From assembly GCA_025351425.1 (NCBI GenBank), contig JANXVY010000035.1:1-40971 (forward strand): DNA of 40,971 nt, written 5' to 3'. This document shows, one piece after another, positions 1-7,695 of this stretch. The position numbers were made by a program, and so were the translations under genes. The first letter of the stretch is position 1. Each line of letters opens with the position of its first letter. The notes under the pieces were generated by a model that ran no database searches, was not told the origin of the DNA, and worked only from the letters and a program-made list of their open reading frames with translations. The stretch comes from Hyphomicrobium sp. (GTDB taxonomy: Bacteria; Pseudomonadota; Alphaproteobacteria; Rhizobiales; Hyphomicrobiaceae).

Positions 1-36
1 GCGCGTTCAAATGCCGCTGCTTTATGGTGCATAAGC

Positions 37-51
37 TAGGCGAGACGCCTA
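37..51. repeat. Short perfect hairpin (6-bp stem, 3-nt loop)
   Basis: TAGGCG, loop AGA, CGCCTA form a perfect inverted repeat in the non-coding stretch downstream of the nadQ-like gene. It has the same 6/3/6 design as hairpins near 34.44-34.52 kb. The rest of bases 1-156 shows no gene, and there is no T-run after the hairpin that would make it a clear terminator. Confidence 0.45.
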
Positions 52-156
52 AGCGCTGAGAAGAGTGATTCGGTCCAATCCAGGACTTCCTGTGTGGATT
101 GCGGCAAGAATGTTGCCAAATTGTATCAAAAACCAGCAGCCGGTTGACGTATACGC

Positions 157-1233
157 TCACGTCCTCCCGGATTTGACGCGCACGCCCGGCGACGGCCGCT
201 CCAGCAGCACATCGCGCCGGAACCGGTAGAGCTTGGCCGGCCGTCCGCCTGTCGCAACATTGACCTCGCCCGTCGGCTCGACCAGCCCGCCGCTTTCCAC
301 GAGCCGCCGGAAGTTCTGCTTGTGCAGATGCGGGCCGAGAATGGCCTCCACCGTCCGCTGCAGTTCGAACAGCGTGAATTCGTCTGGCAGCAATTCGAAA
401 ATCACCGGACGATATTTGATCTTGCCGCGGATGCGCCCGATGGCGGTCGCAAGGATCCGCCGGTGATCGAAGGCCATGGCGTTGCCGACGGGCATCCGCC
501 CCGCGTCCAGCGTCACGCGGCCGTCGCGCTGCGCTTCCGCCGCCAACCCGGCCTCGTACAGCAGCTCGTAGCGCTCGAGCACCTTCTCCTCGTCCCAAGT
601 GCCGCCATCGGCGCCAAAGCACATCCGCACCCGTTCCGCCCGCCCGATCGGCCGCACCGGCGAGTGCGGGTCGACCGGCGCCCGCGCCCAAGCTTCCAGC
701 CGCGGAATGATGTCGTTGATCAGGGTCGGCGACGTGCCATCGCGCCGGTCCTCCCAAGGAAAATACTGATACCAGCTGCACCAGACATTCTGTTCGCTCA
801 GCGTCTCGCAGCTCTGCGTCAGCGCAAGATAGCCGATCGACACCACGTGAGGCCCGGTATCGCCCGGCTCGGCGTGCCGGCCACGATCGCCGAAGGTGTA
901 GAGCTGCTCGACGTAACCGAGTTCCAGCCCGGTTTGCTTGGCAACCCACGAGCGCAGCCCGATGTCGAGCGTCCGGTGGTCGAGCGGAGAAAACGCTCCG
1001 AACGGCAACCCGTCGCTACCGCGGCCCTGTTCGACGTCACGCACCACCAGCACCATAGGCTCGTTGTCGCGCACGGCCAGGATCGCAGCCGTCAAGCCGA
1101 TTTCAACGCCCGAAACCAGCGGCGTCGGCTTTCGCGGCTGTCCATGTTCGTTCGACATGGATTTCTCGATCACCGAAGTTGCAGCATGAGGCTGGGCTAT
1201 CCCGCTGCTGTGGATTGTGTTTTTGCGCTTCAT
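157..1233 (-). CDS. nadQ: NadQ-like transcriptional regulator of NAD metabolism (Nudix-related domain plus winged helix)
   Basis: The 358-residue protein has a Nudix-like domain (about residues 40-190) followed by an NrtR-type winged-helix region (about 250-350, with KYRPVIFELLPDEFTLFELQ and HKQNFRRLV). The Nudix box is degenerate: the helix reads LRSWVAKQTGL and lacks the REXXEE metal ligands, so ligand sensing rather than hydrolysis is likely. From memory this is the architecture of the alphaproteobacterial NAD-biosynthesis repressor NadQ (COG4111). The start at 1233 follows a purine-rich GGTGGGG; a second Met at 1158 is possible. No nad gene lies beside it, so any targets are elsewhere. 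A 106-bp repeat occupies its upstream region. Confidence 0.72.
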   Translation of the reverse strand: MKRKNTIHSSGIAQPHAATSVIEKSMSNEHGQPRKPTPLVSGVEIGLTAAILAVRDNEPMVLVVRDVEQGRGSDGLPFGAFSPLDHRTLDIGLRSWVAKQTGLELGYVEQLYTFGDRGRHAEPGDTGPHVVSIGYLALTQSCETLSEQNVWCSWYQYFPWEDRRDGTSPTLINDIIPRLEAWARAPVDPHSPVRPIGRAERVRMCFGADGGTWDEEKVLERYELLYEAGLAAEAQRDGRVTLDAGRMPVGNAMAFDHRRILATAIGRIRGKIKYRPVIFELLPDEFTLFELQRTVEAILGPHLHKQNFRRLVESGGLVEPTGEVNVATGGRPAKLYRFRRDVLLERPSPGVRVKSGRT

Positions 1234-1251
1234 GACCCCACCCCCAGCTCT

Positions 1252-1357
1252 CTAGTGCGCGTTGGAAAAAGTGTGAAACGGCTTTTTCGTGTATACGCGC
1301 GACAAAACCAAGAATGCGAGCTGGTTGACGATGCGAAGCAGTACGAATCATGTCTAG
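1252..1357. repeat. 106-bp intergenic repeat, copy 1
   Basis: This block starts CTAGTGCGCG and ends CATGTCTAG. It has the same length as a block at 13384-13489 and aligns without gaps over most of its first 60 bases (shared GTGTGAA.CGG and ACGCGCGACAAAAC). GCGCG near the left end pairs with CGCGC near position 48, giving an internal stem. It resembles the short dispersed palindromic repeats I remember from Rhizobiales genomes (a GGAAAAGTGTGAAGCGGTTTTC core). It lies between the HD gene and the nadQ-like gene, in the latter's upstream region. Confidence 0.7.
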
Positions 1358-1360
1358 TGA

Positions 1361-2026
1361 TCATGTTTGAGGCCCGTCAGCCATTGTCTCATTTCGCACA
1401 ACACTGTTGAGATTTGAACACAGGGCTTGATAGCGAGCGATGAATTTGACTTGCGCCACGTGCGCAGGCCAAGGCGCCAGCGCCTGAAGCGTCTCGGTTA
1501 ACGGCGGCGAAAGCCCCCCCGGCCGCCCAAAAAACTCCGCCGCCTCGTCGAGGCTGAACCCAGCGAGCCGCGTCGCCTCGTAATATGCGGCGATGCCGTC
1601 CGCCCGCTTGATCTGCGCGCCAACTGCCACTGGCAACACAGCCGGCAGCCCGAACCGCACATGCACTGCACCCATCAGCCGTTGCTCGAACGCCTTGTAG
1701 TCGAGCCCTATCGCAGTTTTGAACGGGCTGATGAGATCGCCGATCACATACTCCGCCGCATCGTGCAGCAACGCCGCCATCCGCCAGCGATCGTCCCAGG
1801 CAGATCCTTGCTCTTCGGCAATGGCCTCTACGATCAGCGCATGCTGCGCCACGCAGAACGAATGTTCACCAACCGTCTGCCCGTTCCAGCGCGCCACCCG
1901 CGCCAACCCTTGCGCGATATCCTCGATCTCGATATCGGCCGGATCGGGATTGATCAAGTCGAGCCGCCGCCCCGACAGCATCCGCTGCCACGCGCGGACG
2001 GGCTTGGGATGTGATGACGAGGTCAT
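1361..2026 (-). CDS. HD-domain phosphohydrolase (YfbR/5'-nucleotidase-like)
   Basis: About 221 residues. The HD signature is visible: His in GEHSFCVAQHA, HD in MAALLHDAAEYVIGD, and a later Asp in KRADGIAAYYEATRL. This matches the YfbR-like group of metal-dependent nucleotide phosphohydrolases; the substrate cannot be told from sequence. The ATG at 2026 is chosen because GGAGG stands 7 nt upstream and its ATGA overlaps the stop of the upstream tag gene, so the two are translationally coupled. A longer reading from 2098 would run deep into tag and is less likely. Probable operon ygfZ-tag-HD on the minus strand. Confidence 0.8.
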   Translation of the reverse strand: MTSSSHPKPVRAWQRMLSGRRLDLINPDPADIEIEDIAQGLARVARWNGQTVGEHSFCVAQHALIVEAIAEEQGSAWDDRWRMAALLHDAAEYVIGDLISPFKTAIGLDYKAFEQRLMGAVHVRFGLPAVLPVAVGAQIKRADGIAAYYEATRLAGFSLDEAAEFFGRPGGLSPPLTETLQALAPWPAHVAQVKFIARYQALCSNLNSVVRNETMADGPQT

Positions 2027-2649
2027 GAAGCGGCCTCCATGCCGGCCAGCCTCATGAACCGCTGTTGCAACTCGCGGCATGGCCCATGCCGGTGACACGA
2101 CGTGAGGTGATCGTTGACCATCCCGGCCGACTGCATGAAGGCATACATCGTCGTGGGACCCACAAACCGGAAACCGCGCTTTTTTAGCACCTTGGAAAGC
2201 TTCAGCGAGTGCGCCGTCTGCGCCGGCACCTCACCGTGCTGCATATAGGCGTTCGAGACGGGAATCCCCACGAGGCTCCAGACCAGCGCGCCGAGCGTCG
2301 TCTCTTCGCGCAGTTTCGTATAGGCTTGCGCAGACCCGATCGCCGCCTCGATCTTGAGCCGGTTGCGCACGATGCCAGGATCGTTCATCAGCCGCGCAAC
2401 GTCCCGCTCGCCATAGCTTGCAATTTTTTCGGGATCGAACCGGTCGAAGGCCGCGCGAAAATTCTCACGCTTTTTCAGGATTGTCAGCCACGAAAGCCCA
2501 GCCTGGAAGCCCTCCAGAATCAGCTTTTCGAACAGGCGCGTTTCGTCCGCATGCGGCACGCCCCATTCCGTGTCGTGGTATGCCGCATAAACGGGGTCGG
2601 AAAGCCCCGGCCACGTGCATCGCACCAGCCCGCCTTCAGAATCTGTCAT
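2023..2649 (-). CDS. tag: DNA-3-methyladenine glycosylase I
   Basis: Removes 3-methyladenine from alkylated DNA (base excision repair, cytoplasm). The 208-residue protein shows the family hallmarks: an early Cys (RCTWPG), YHDTEWGVP, QAGLSWLTILKKRENFRAAFDRFDP, KKRGFRFVGPTTMYAFMQSAGMVNDH and the C-terminal HLTSCHRH. In E. coli Tag the N-terminal Cys/His and C-terminal His/Cys form a zinc site, and all four are present here. The start is uncertain: ATG 2649 gives the N-terminus closest to E. coli Tag, while ATG 2679 would overlap the end of ygfZ. Neither has a well-spaced ribosome site. It overlaps the HD gene by ATGA. Confidence 0.9.
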   Translation of the reverse strand: MTDSEGGLVRCTWPGLSDPVYAAYHDTEWGVPHADETRLFEKLILEGFQAGLSWLTILKKRENFRAAFDRFDPEKIASYGERDVARLMNDPGIVRNRLKIEAAIGSAQAYTKLREETTLGALVWSLVGIPVSNAYMQHGEVPAQTAHSLKLSKVLKKRGFRFVGPTTMYAFMQSAGMVNDHLTSCHRHGPCRELQQRFMRLAGMEAAS

Positions 2650-2665
2650 AGCTCCAGCCGCCCAA

Positions 2666-3568
2666 TTACTTGAACTCATTCCGATCAGGCGATTGCGGCA
2701 TCAAGCGGGCAACATCGGCCGGTTCTGGCGTTATCGGCACGCCGCCCACTGTGAAACCCACCCCTTGGGCCGCAAACTCCGCAACGCGATCAAGCCGAAG
2801 TAGTGCCAGACCCTGCATGCCCGCGCTCGACCCCATCGCGCCGACCACAACCTCTCCGGCCAGCACGTCGGTCCCCATCGGCGGCAGCGCGGCGGTGCTC
2901 GTGACACGCACAAACCGTCTGCGCGCCGCGCCCCTGTGCTCCATCCGCGCGACGATCTCCTGCCCCACGTAACAGCCCTTGGTGAAGGAAACGCCATGCA
3001 GCTGGTCGAACAACGCCTCGTGGGGAAACACCTCGCCGAACGCATAGTCCTGCCCGCCTTCGGGAACCCCGAGCAGGATGCGATGCCCCGCATAATCATC
3101 GAAGGGCGTGGGGCGGCTGACAAGCATGGATATCGTCCCACGCATACTTTCAGGCCGTTGCACCAATCTGCGCCAACCCAGGTCCGCATTTCGAGAATCG
3201 CCAAACGTGACGCTACCAGCAGGCAACTCGGCCTCGCACCACTCACCCCACGCAGCCAAAACATCAAAATTACCAGACCGATCCGCAATCGAAACGTTCG
3301 CCCTGAGCTTGTACATCAACAGCCGCTTGACGAGCTCTGCCGCCTTGTCCTTGGCGGTATCGAGCAGATATCCATCCGCCGCCTTCACCACGAAAAACTC
3401 GAACAGGATTTTCCCCTGCGGCGTCAGCAGCCCGGCGGAGATCGCACCCTGACGGTCGAGCAGCGCCATGTCGTTGGTGATGAGGTTGTCGAGAAACTTG
3501 AGAGCGTCCTCGCCGGTAACAGACACGACGCCGCGATCTTCGAGCAGGGAAACTTTGGCTGCGGTCAT
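2666..3568 (-). CDS. ygfZ: YgfZ/GcvT-family folate-binding protein (iron-sulfur cluster maintenance)
   Basis: The 300-residue protein is related to the glycine-cleavage T protein. It carries the YgfZ signature KGCYVGQEIVARMEHRG with its conserved Cys (about residue 193), plus the N-terminal VTGEDALKFLDNLITND and a C-terminal barrel. YgfZ proteins bind tetrahydrofolate and support assembly or repair of some Fe-S enzymes. The length is typical for the alphaproteobacterial form. It is first in a minus-strand group with tag and the HD gene, 17 nt or less before tag. The 200-bp gap upstream separates it from divergent pyrC and probably holds both promoters. Confidence 0.88.
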   Translation of the reverse strand: MTAAKVSLLEDRGVVSVTGEDALKFLDNLITNDMALLDRQGAISAGLLTPQGKILFEFFVVKAADGYLLDTAKDKAAELVKRLLMYKLRANVSIADRSGNFDVLAAWGEWCEAELPAGSVTFGDSRNADLGWRRLVQRPESMRGTISMLVSRPTPFDDYAGHRILLGVPEGGQDYAFGEVFPHEALFDQLHGVSFTKGCYVGQEIVARMEHRGAARRRFVRVTSTAALPPMGTDVLAGEVVVGAMGSSAGMQGLALLRLDRVAEFAAQGVGFTVGGVPITPEPADVARLMPQSPDRNEFK

Positions 3569-3670
3569 TTGCGCTCACTCATTGCAATCGGCGGTCGGCG
3601 AACGTATGCCGCTGTCACGATTGTTACAACCTGATTGCTGCGCAAGCGGGCTACCGCCCGCACCCTCCCT

Positions 3671-3740
3671 TTCTAAGTCTTAGAATGAGGGGAGTTCGAG
3701 GGGTCACCCCTTGAGCGGGTCATAGGGCGGCAGCCCTATG
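3671..3740. repeat. Three consecutive palindromes between ygfZ and pyrC
   Basis: Three perfect inverted repeats stand in a row: TTCTAAG-T-CTTAGAA (3671-3685), AGGGGT-C-ACCCCT (3699-3711) and CATAGGGC-GGCA-GCCCTATG (3721-3740). The last ends 28 bp before the pyrC start and would fold in the pyrC leader RNA. They could be operators, leader structures or members of the short-hairpin family seen elsewhere in the window. No attenuator-like T-run follows. Confidence 0.55.
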
Positions 3741-3768
3741 CGCGCAGCGCAATGTCAAAGGTGCCACC

Positions 3769-5094
3769 ATGCCCAACTCTTACGACCTGATCCTTCGCGG
3801 CGGCATGGTGGTCAACCACGACGGCGAGGGCGTGCGCGACATTGCGGTTCGCGACGGCCGCATCGTCGCTATCGGCGACCTCAGCGCGTCGAAAGCCAAG
3901 CACGTCGTCGATGCCGGCCACCTGCACATTCTTCCCGGCGCAATCGACAGCCAGGTGCACTTCCGCGAGCCCGGGCTGGAGCACAAAGAAGACCTCGAAA
4001 CCGGTAGCCGCGCGGCCGTCCTGGGCGGCGTCACGGCCGTCTTCGAGATGCCAAACACCAAGCCGCTGACGACGAATGCTGAAACGCTCGCCCACAAGGT
4101 CGCGCGCGCGAAAAACCGCATGTTCTGCGATTTCGCGTTCTATGTCGGCGGCACGCGCGAGAACATCGCGGAAATCTCGGCCCTTGAAAAGCTCGAAGGC
4201 TCGGCCGGCATGAAGGTGTTCATGGGCTCCTCGACCGGTGACCTCCTGGTGGACGACGAGCCCTCGCTCGACCACATCATCGCAAGACTGAGCCGCCGCG
4301 CCGCCTTCCACGCCGAAGACGAAGCTAGGCTCAACGCCCGCAAGGACCAGTGTGTGCCCGGCAACCCCGCCTCCCATCCGGTCTGGCGCGACGTACAGGC
4401 GGCCCTCATCGCCACCACCCGCCTGGTGACGCTCGCCGAAAAATACGGCAAGCGCGTCCACGTGCTTCACGTTTCGAGCGGCGCGGAAATGGCCTTCCTC
4501 GGCGCGCACAAGGATTGGGCGAGCGTCGAAGTCACGCCCCATCACCTGACGCTGGCAGCGCCAGAATGCTACGAGCGGCTCGGAACCTACGCCCAGATGA
4601 ACCCGCCCGTGCGCGACGCCTCCCATCGCGCAGCGCTATGGCAAGGCGTCGTCGACGGCACGGTCGATGTCCTCGGTTCCGACCACGCCCCCCACACCCG
4701 CGAAGAGAAAGACCACGCCTACCCCGCCTCGCACTCCGGCATGACCGGCGTGCAGACGCTGGTGCCCCTGATGCTCGACCACGTCAACGCGGGCCGCCTC
4801 AGCCTTGCCCGCTTCGTCGATCTGACGAGCCACGGCCCCCACCGCATCTTCGGCCTGCGCGGCAAGGGCCGCATCGCGCTCGGCTATGACGCCGACTTCA
4901 CCATTGTCGATATGAAGCGCACCGAAACCATCACCAACGCCCAACAGGCGAGCCGCTGCGGCTGGACGCCCTATGACGGCGTGACTGTCACCGGCTGGCC
5001 GGTCGGCACCATCGTGCGCGGCCACGTCGCTATGTGGCAAGGCGAACTCGGCGCGTCAGCCAGCGGTCAGCCCGTCCGGTTCTGGGAGGCCTAA
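3769..5094 (+). CDS. pyrC: Dihydroorotase
   Basis: Catalyses reversible cyclisation of carbamoyl-aspartate to dihydroorotate in de novo pyrimidine synthesis. The 441-residue amidohydrolase shows GAIDSQVHFREPG, GMKVFMGSSTG, HVLHVSSGAE, VTPHHLTL, MNPPVR and the catalytic-Asp motif GSDHAPHT. The usual HxH metal motif reads QVH, with Gln for the first His; I remember the same QVHFREPG form in a bacterial dihydroorotase subfamily, so activity is not excluded. It stands alone, without pyrB or plsY. Its 3' end overlaps the convergent flavin-protein gene by 4 nt. Hydantoinase or allantoinase are alternatives, but QVHFREPG and GSDHAPHT favour dihydroorotase. Confidence 0.87.
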   Translation: MPNSYDLILRGGMVVNHDGEGVRDIAVRDGRIVAIGDLSASKAKHVVDAGHLHILPGAIDSQVHFREPGLEHKEDLETGSRAAVLGGVTAVFEMPNTKPLTTNAETLAHKVARAKNRMFCDFAFYVGGTRENIAEISALEKLEGSAGMKVFMGSSTGDLLVDDEPSLDHIIARLSRRAAFHAEDEARLNARKDQCVPGNPASHPVWRDVQAALIATTRLVTLAEKYGKRVHVLHVSSGAEMAFLGAHKDWASVEVTPHHLTLAAPECYERLGTYAQMNPPVRDASHRAALWQGVVDGTVDVLGSDHAPHTREEKDHAYPASHSGMTGVQTLVPLMLDHVNAGRLSLARFVDLTSHGPHRIFGLRGKGRIALGYDADFTIVDMKRTETITNAQQASRCGWTPYDGVTVTGWPVGTIVRGHVAMWQGELGASASGQPVRFWEA

Positions 5095-5723
5095 TATAAA
5101 GTCGCCCACTGCCGTTCCGGCAGCTCCTGGTCGTAGGCCTCGGCGTCAAACCCGGCAGCCTTTCCGGTATCCGCCGCTACGATCATTTGCCCCACGGTCG
5201 GAAGCGCACCGGCATTGGCGTGGCGCGACGGGTCCCAAAGCCCCGAGCGCAGAATAGCCCGCGCGCACTGGAAATAGACCGCTTCGATTGCGATCATGAC
5301 CACGCAGATAGGCGTCTGCCCCGCCACCGCGAACCGCGCCAGCAGGTCGGGCTCGACAGAAATTCGCGCCGTGCCGTTGACGCGCAGCGTCTCTCCGGCG
5401 CCGGGTATGAGGAACAGCAGCGCGACCCGCGGATCGGCGATGATGTTGCGCAACGTATCGATACGGTTGTTGCCGCGCCGGTCGGGCAACGCCAGCGTCG
5501 TATCGTCAAGGATGTGCACGAAGCCCGCCGCATCGCCTCGCGGCGAGCAATCCATCCCGCCCGGTCCGCTGCTGGCGATGAGGACGAACGGCGACATCTC
5601 GATGAGCGCGCGGTAAGGCGGCGTCAGCCGCGCCGTTTCCTTGATGAGGGACCGCTCGTTGACCGGCCCATAACGTTGCTCGAGTTCGGCGAGCGTGGTG
5701 ATGAAACGCTCAATTCCAGGCAT
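5091..5723 (-). CDS. PPOX-class (pyridoxamine 5'-phosphate oxidase-like) FMN-binding protein
   Basis: About 210 residues with the split beta-barrel flavin fold: FVLIASSGPGG, CSPRGD, TLALPDRRGNNRIDTLRNI and VALLFLIPG. This is the arrangement of the PPOX-class putative FMN-dependent enzymes (TIGR04025 type as I recall it). The substrate is unknown; the family includes F420- or FMN-linked reductases and nitroreductase-like enzymes. The ATG at 5723 is preferred over GTG codons at 5732 and 5726 because AGGTGG lies 5 nt before it. It follows bamE by 9 nt and probably shares its transcript. It meets pyrC tail to tail with a 4-nt overlap. Confidence 0.78.
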   Translation of the reverse strand: MPGIERFITTLAELEQRYGPVNERSLIKETARLTPPYRALIEMSPFVLIASSGPGGMDCSPRGDAAGFVHILDDTTLALPDRRGNNRIDTLRNIIADPRVALLFLIPGAGETLRVNGTARISVEPDLLARFAVAGQTPICVVMIAIEAVYFQCARAILRSGLWDPSRHANAGALPTVGQMIVAADTGKAAGFDAEAYDQELPERQWATLY

Positions 5724-5732
5724 CACTGCCAC

Positions 5733-6224
5733 CTAGTTCCCGAACACCTGCTGCTTGCCGAGGTTGCGGAACAGCGACTTCAACAGGCCTTCGTCCTTGG
5801 CGCCGGGCGCGGGCGTCTTGGCGCTGATGAAATCGAACACCTTGCCGTCCTTGAGGCCGTAGTTCGCAACCTGTTCGACGGTGCCAGTTTGGTTGAAATA
5901 CACCGCGACCACCTGCCGGTCGGTTTCGCGCGGCGACAGGAACGACTTTTCTGCCTCTGTAGACGAAATGTAATAATAGGTGTTGCCAGTGGCGATGGCG
6001 GACGTCGTGGTCGGCGTGCCGAGTGTCAGCTTGACCTGATCCTGCGACATGCCTGTCGTAATCTGCTGGACGTCGGTTTCGCGGAACTGATGGCCGTGCT
6101 TGACGATGGTTTCGGCGCAGCCCGAAACGCCGATCGCAGCAGCCAGCAACATGCCGACAACAACGCTGCGCCAGTTTCCACTGGCCATCGAGTGTCCCAC
6201 CTTGGTCAAGCGTCCAGCGATCAT
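5733..6224 (-). CDS. bamE: Outer-membrane assembly factor BamE (SmpA/OmlA family lipoprotein)
   Basis: Lipoprotein of the BAM complex that inserts beta-barrel proteins into the outer membrane. The N-terminal signal ends in the lipobox IGVSGC (Cys 36 from this start). The mature part carries the SmpA/OmlA core: QITTGMSQDQVKLTLGTPTTTS, then YYYISSTEAEKSF and VVAVYFNQTGTV. Start 6224 has AAGGA 8 nt upstream; a second Met at 6188 would give a shorter signal and is also possible. Divergent from the cytochrome bc1 chaperone gene across about 250 bp, an order I know as common in Rhizobiales. Confidence 0.9.
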   Translation of the reverse strand: MIAGRLTKVGHSMASGNWRSVVVGMLLAAAIGVSGCAETIVKHGHQFRETDVQQITTGMSQDQVKLTLGTPTTTSAIATGNTYYYISSTEAEKSFLSPRETDRQVVAVYFNQTGTVEQVANYGLKDGKVFDFISAKTPAPGAKDEGLLKSLFRNLGKQQVFGN

Positions 6225-6471
6225 CTCGAAATCCTTCGCCCGTTCATCCTGGCCAGCGTTCGAAGCGCCGACTCAAAACCGTTTTGCTGTTACACTACCC
6301 AACCTTGGCCGCTTTCGCTAATCACTTGCGTTTACGATCCCCACCGCACATGCGGGCAACCCGGCGTCGAACGTCACGGCAGGTGCCTTGCCTTTGCGGC
6401 TTTTGCGTGAAAAGCCAAGCCCGATCCACACACTTTTGCGGACGCAATTTGTCTGCGCGACAACTGGAAAA

Positions 6472-7002
6472 ATGCCGATGTTCAAGTGGCTTGGCAAGCA
6501 ATCTGCCAGTAAACGGACAGCGCGCGCCCTTTATGGCGCCGTCGTGACGCAGGCGCGCGAACCGGCGTTTTACGCCGCACGAGGCGTCGCCGACACGATG
6601 GAAGGCCGCTACGAACTTGTCGCCCTCCATCTCATTCTGGCGCTGGAACGGTTGGGCCAGCCCGACGTCGCCAATGAAGATGTGCGCCGCGAAACGCTGG
6701 AGACGTTCGTGACCGACATGGAAGATTCCATGCGCGAAATAGGCGTGGGCGACACCCCGCTGCCCAAGAAGGTCAAGCGCGCAGCCGGCGGAGTCTATGT
6801 CCGCAGCAAGAGCTATCAGGCAGCTCTTGCCCAGCGCGACGATGACGCCTTGCAGGCCGTGCTCAATGAACATGTTTATCAAGGCCGCGAAAACCCGTCC
6901 GCACCAGCCCTGGCGGCTTATATGCGCCGGGCCACGGCACACCTCGCAGCGCTTGACGCCAACACCCTGCTCGCAGGAAACATGTCGTTCCCGCAACCGT
7001 AA
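6472..7002 (+). CDS. Ubiquinol-cytochrome c chaperone family protein (CBP3-like)
   Basis: The protein starts MPMFKWLGK and is about 176 residues. It has the conserved chaperone core YGAVVTQAREPAFYA, DTMEGRYELVALH and LETFVTDMEDSMREIGVGD, then KKVKRAAGGVYVRSKSYQAAL. The family is homologous to mitochondrial CBP3, needed for cytochrome bc1 assembly; the bacterial role is inferred from that. A longer reading would need a TTG at 6388; ATG 6472, with GGAA just upstream, fits the family N-terminus. Next comes yceD after 9 nt, so the two are probably co-transcribed. Confidence 0.87.
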   Translation: MPMFKWLGKQSASKRTARALYGAVVTQAREPAFYAARGVADTMEGRYELVALHLILALERLGQPDVANEDVRRETLETFVTDMEDSMREIGVGDTPLPKKVKRAAGGVYVRSKSYQAALAQRDDDALQAVLNEHVYQGRENPSAPALAAYMRRATAHLAALDANTLLAGNMSFPQP

Positions 7003-7011
7003 GGCCCATCC

Positions 7012-7545
7012 ATGACGATCCTCGAATGGAATCACGCCGTAGCCGAAATCCCCGGCGGCGCCCGCGAAATCCACCGGCAGGCGGTCAACGAGGAGTGCGC
7101 CGCCATTGCTCGCGACTTGAAGCTGTTGGCTTGCGACAGCCTCGCCGCGACCTACACCATCCGCCCCCTCGGTGGCGGCCGCTACAAAGTCCAAGGCGCT
7201 ATCACAGCCGCCGTGACCCAGGCCTGCATCGTCACCCTGGAGCCGGTTCCAGCCTTGCTGCAATTGCCCCTCGATGTCGAATTCTCACCCCAGCCCGATG
7301 AAGCCCGTCCGTCGGCGGAAACCGCCAGCGCTGCTGACGAGGTCGAGGTGCTTTCGCTGCCCGAGATCGAGAAAATCGAGCACGGCATTCTTGACGTCGG
7401 CCGCGTGGTGTTCGAAGTGCTGGCCGCCAGCCTCGAGCCCTATCCCAAGAAAGAGGATGCAGCGTTCGTATGGAACGACCCGCATGCCATGGACGCCCCC
7501 GCCAACCCGTTTGGCGTGCTCGCGCAACTGAAGCCGAAAAGCTGA
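7012..7545 (+). CDS. yceD: YceD family protein (DUF177)
   Basis: The 177-residue protein has the DUF177 features: an early basic/polar region, YKVQGAITAAVTQACIVTLEPVP with the conserved Cys, and an acidic C-terminal half with EVLSLPEIEKIEHGILDVGRVVFEVLA and LEPYPKKEDA. In other bacteria YceD is linked to accumulation of 23S rRNA and usually sits before rpmF and plsX. Here rpmF is absent and plsX follows after 150 bp. The start ATG is 9 nt after the chaperone gene. Confidence 0.88.
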   Translation: MTILEWNHAVAEIPGGAREIHRQAVNEECAAIARDLKLLACDSLAATYTIRPLGGGRYKVQGAITAAVTQACIVTLEPVPALLQLPLDVEFSPQPDEARPSAETASAADEVEVLSLPEIEKIEHGILDVGRVVFEVLAASLEPYPKKEDAAFVWNDPHAMDAPANPFGVLAQLKPKS

Positions 7546-7695
7546 GCCTGCGCGCCCGCCGGCCAAAGCGCCACAGAAAGCGGTTGTATGCCGCAGGCAA
7601 TTGGGTATGTTCCCCCGCTGAGGTGAGGGGCCCGTCATACGACGGTTCGACGCCGGCATATTTGAACAATTGTCAATTAAAGGCCGCCTGAGCCC

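Noticed and set aside
5187-6410. Plus-strand open frame of 407 codons
   Set aside because: Antisense to the PPOX protein and bamE; only those minus-strand genes show family motifs.
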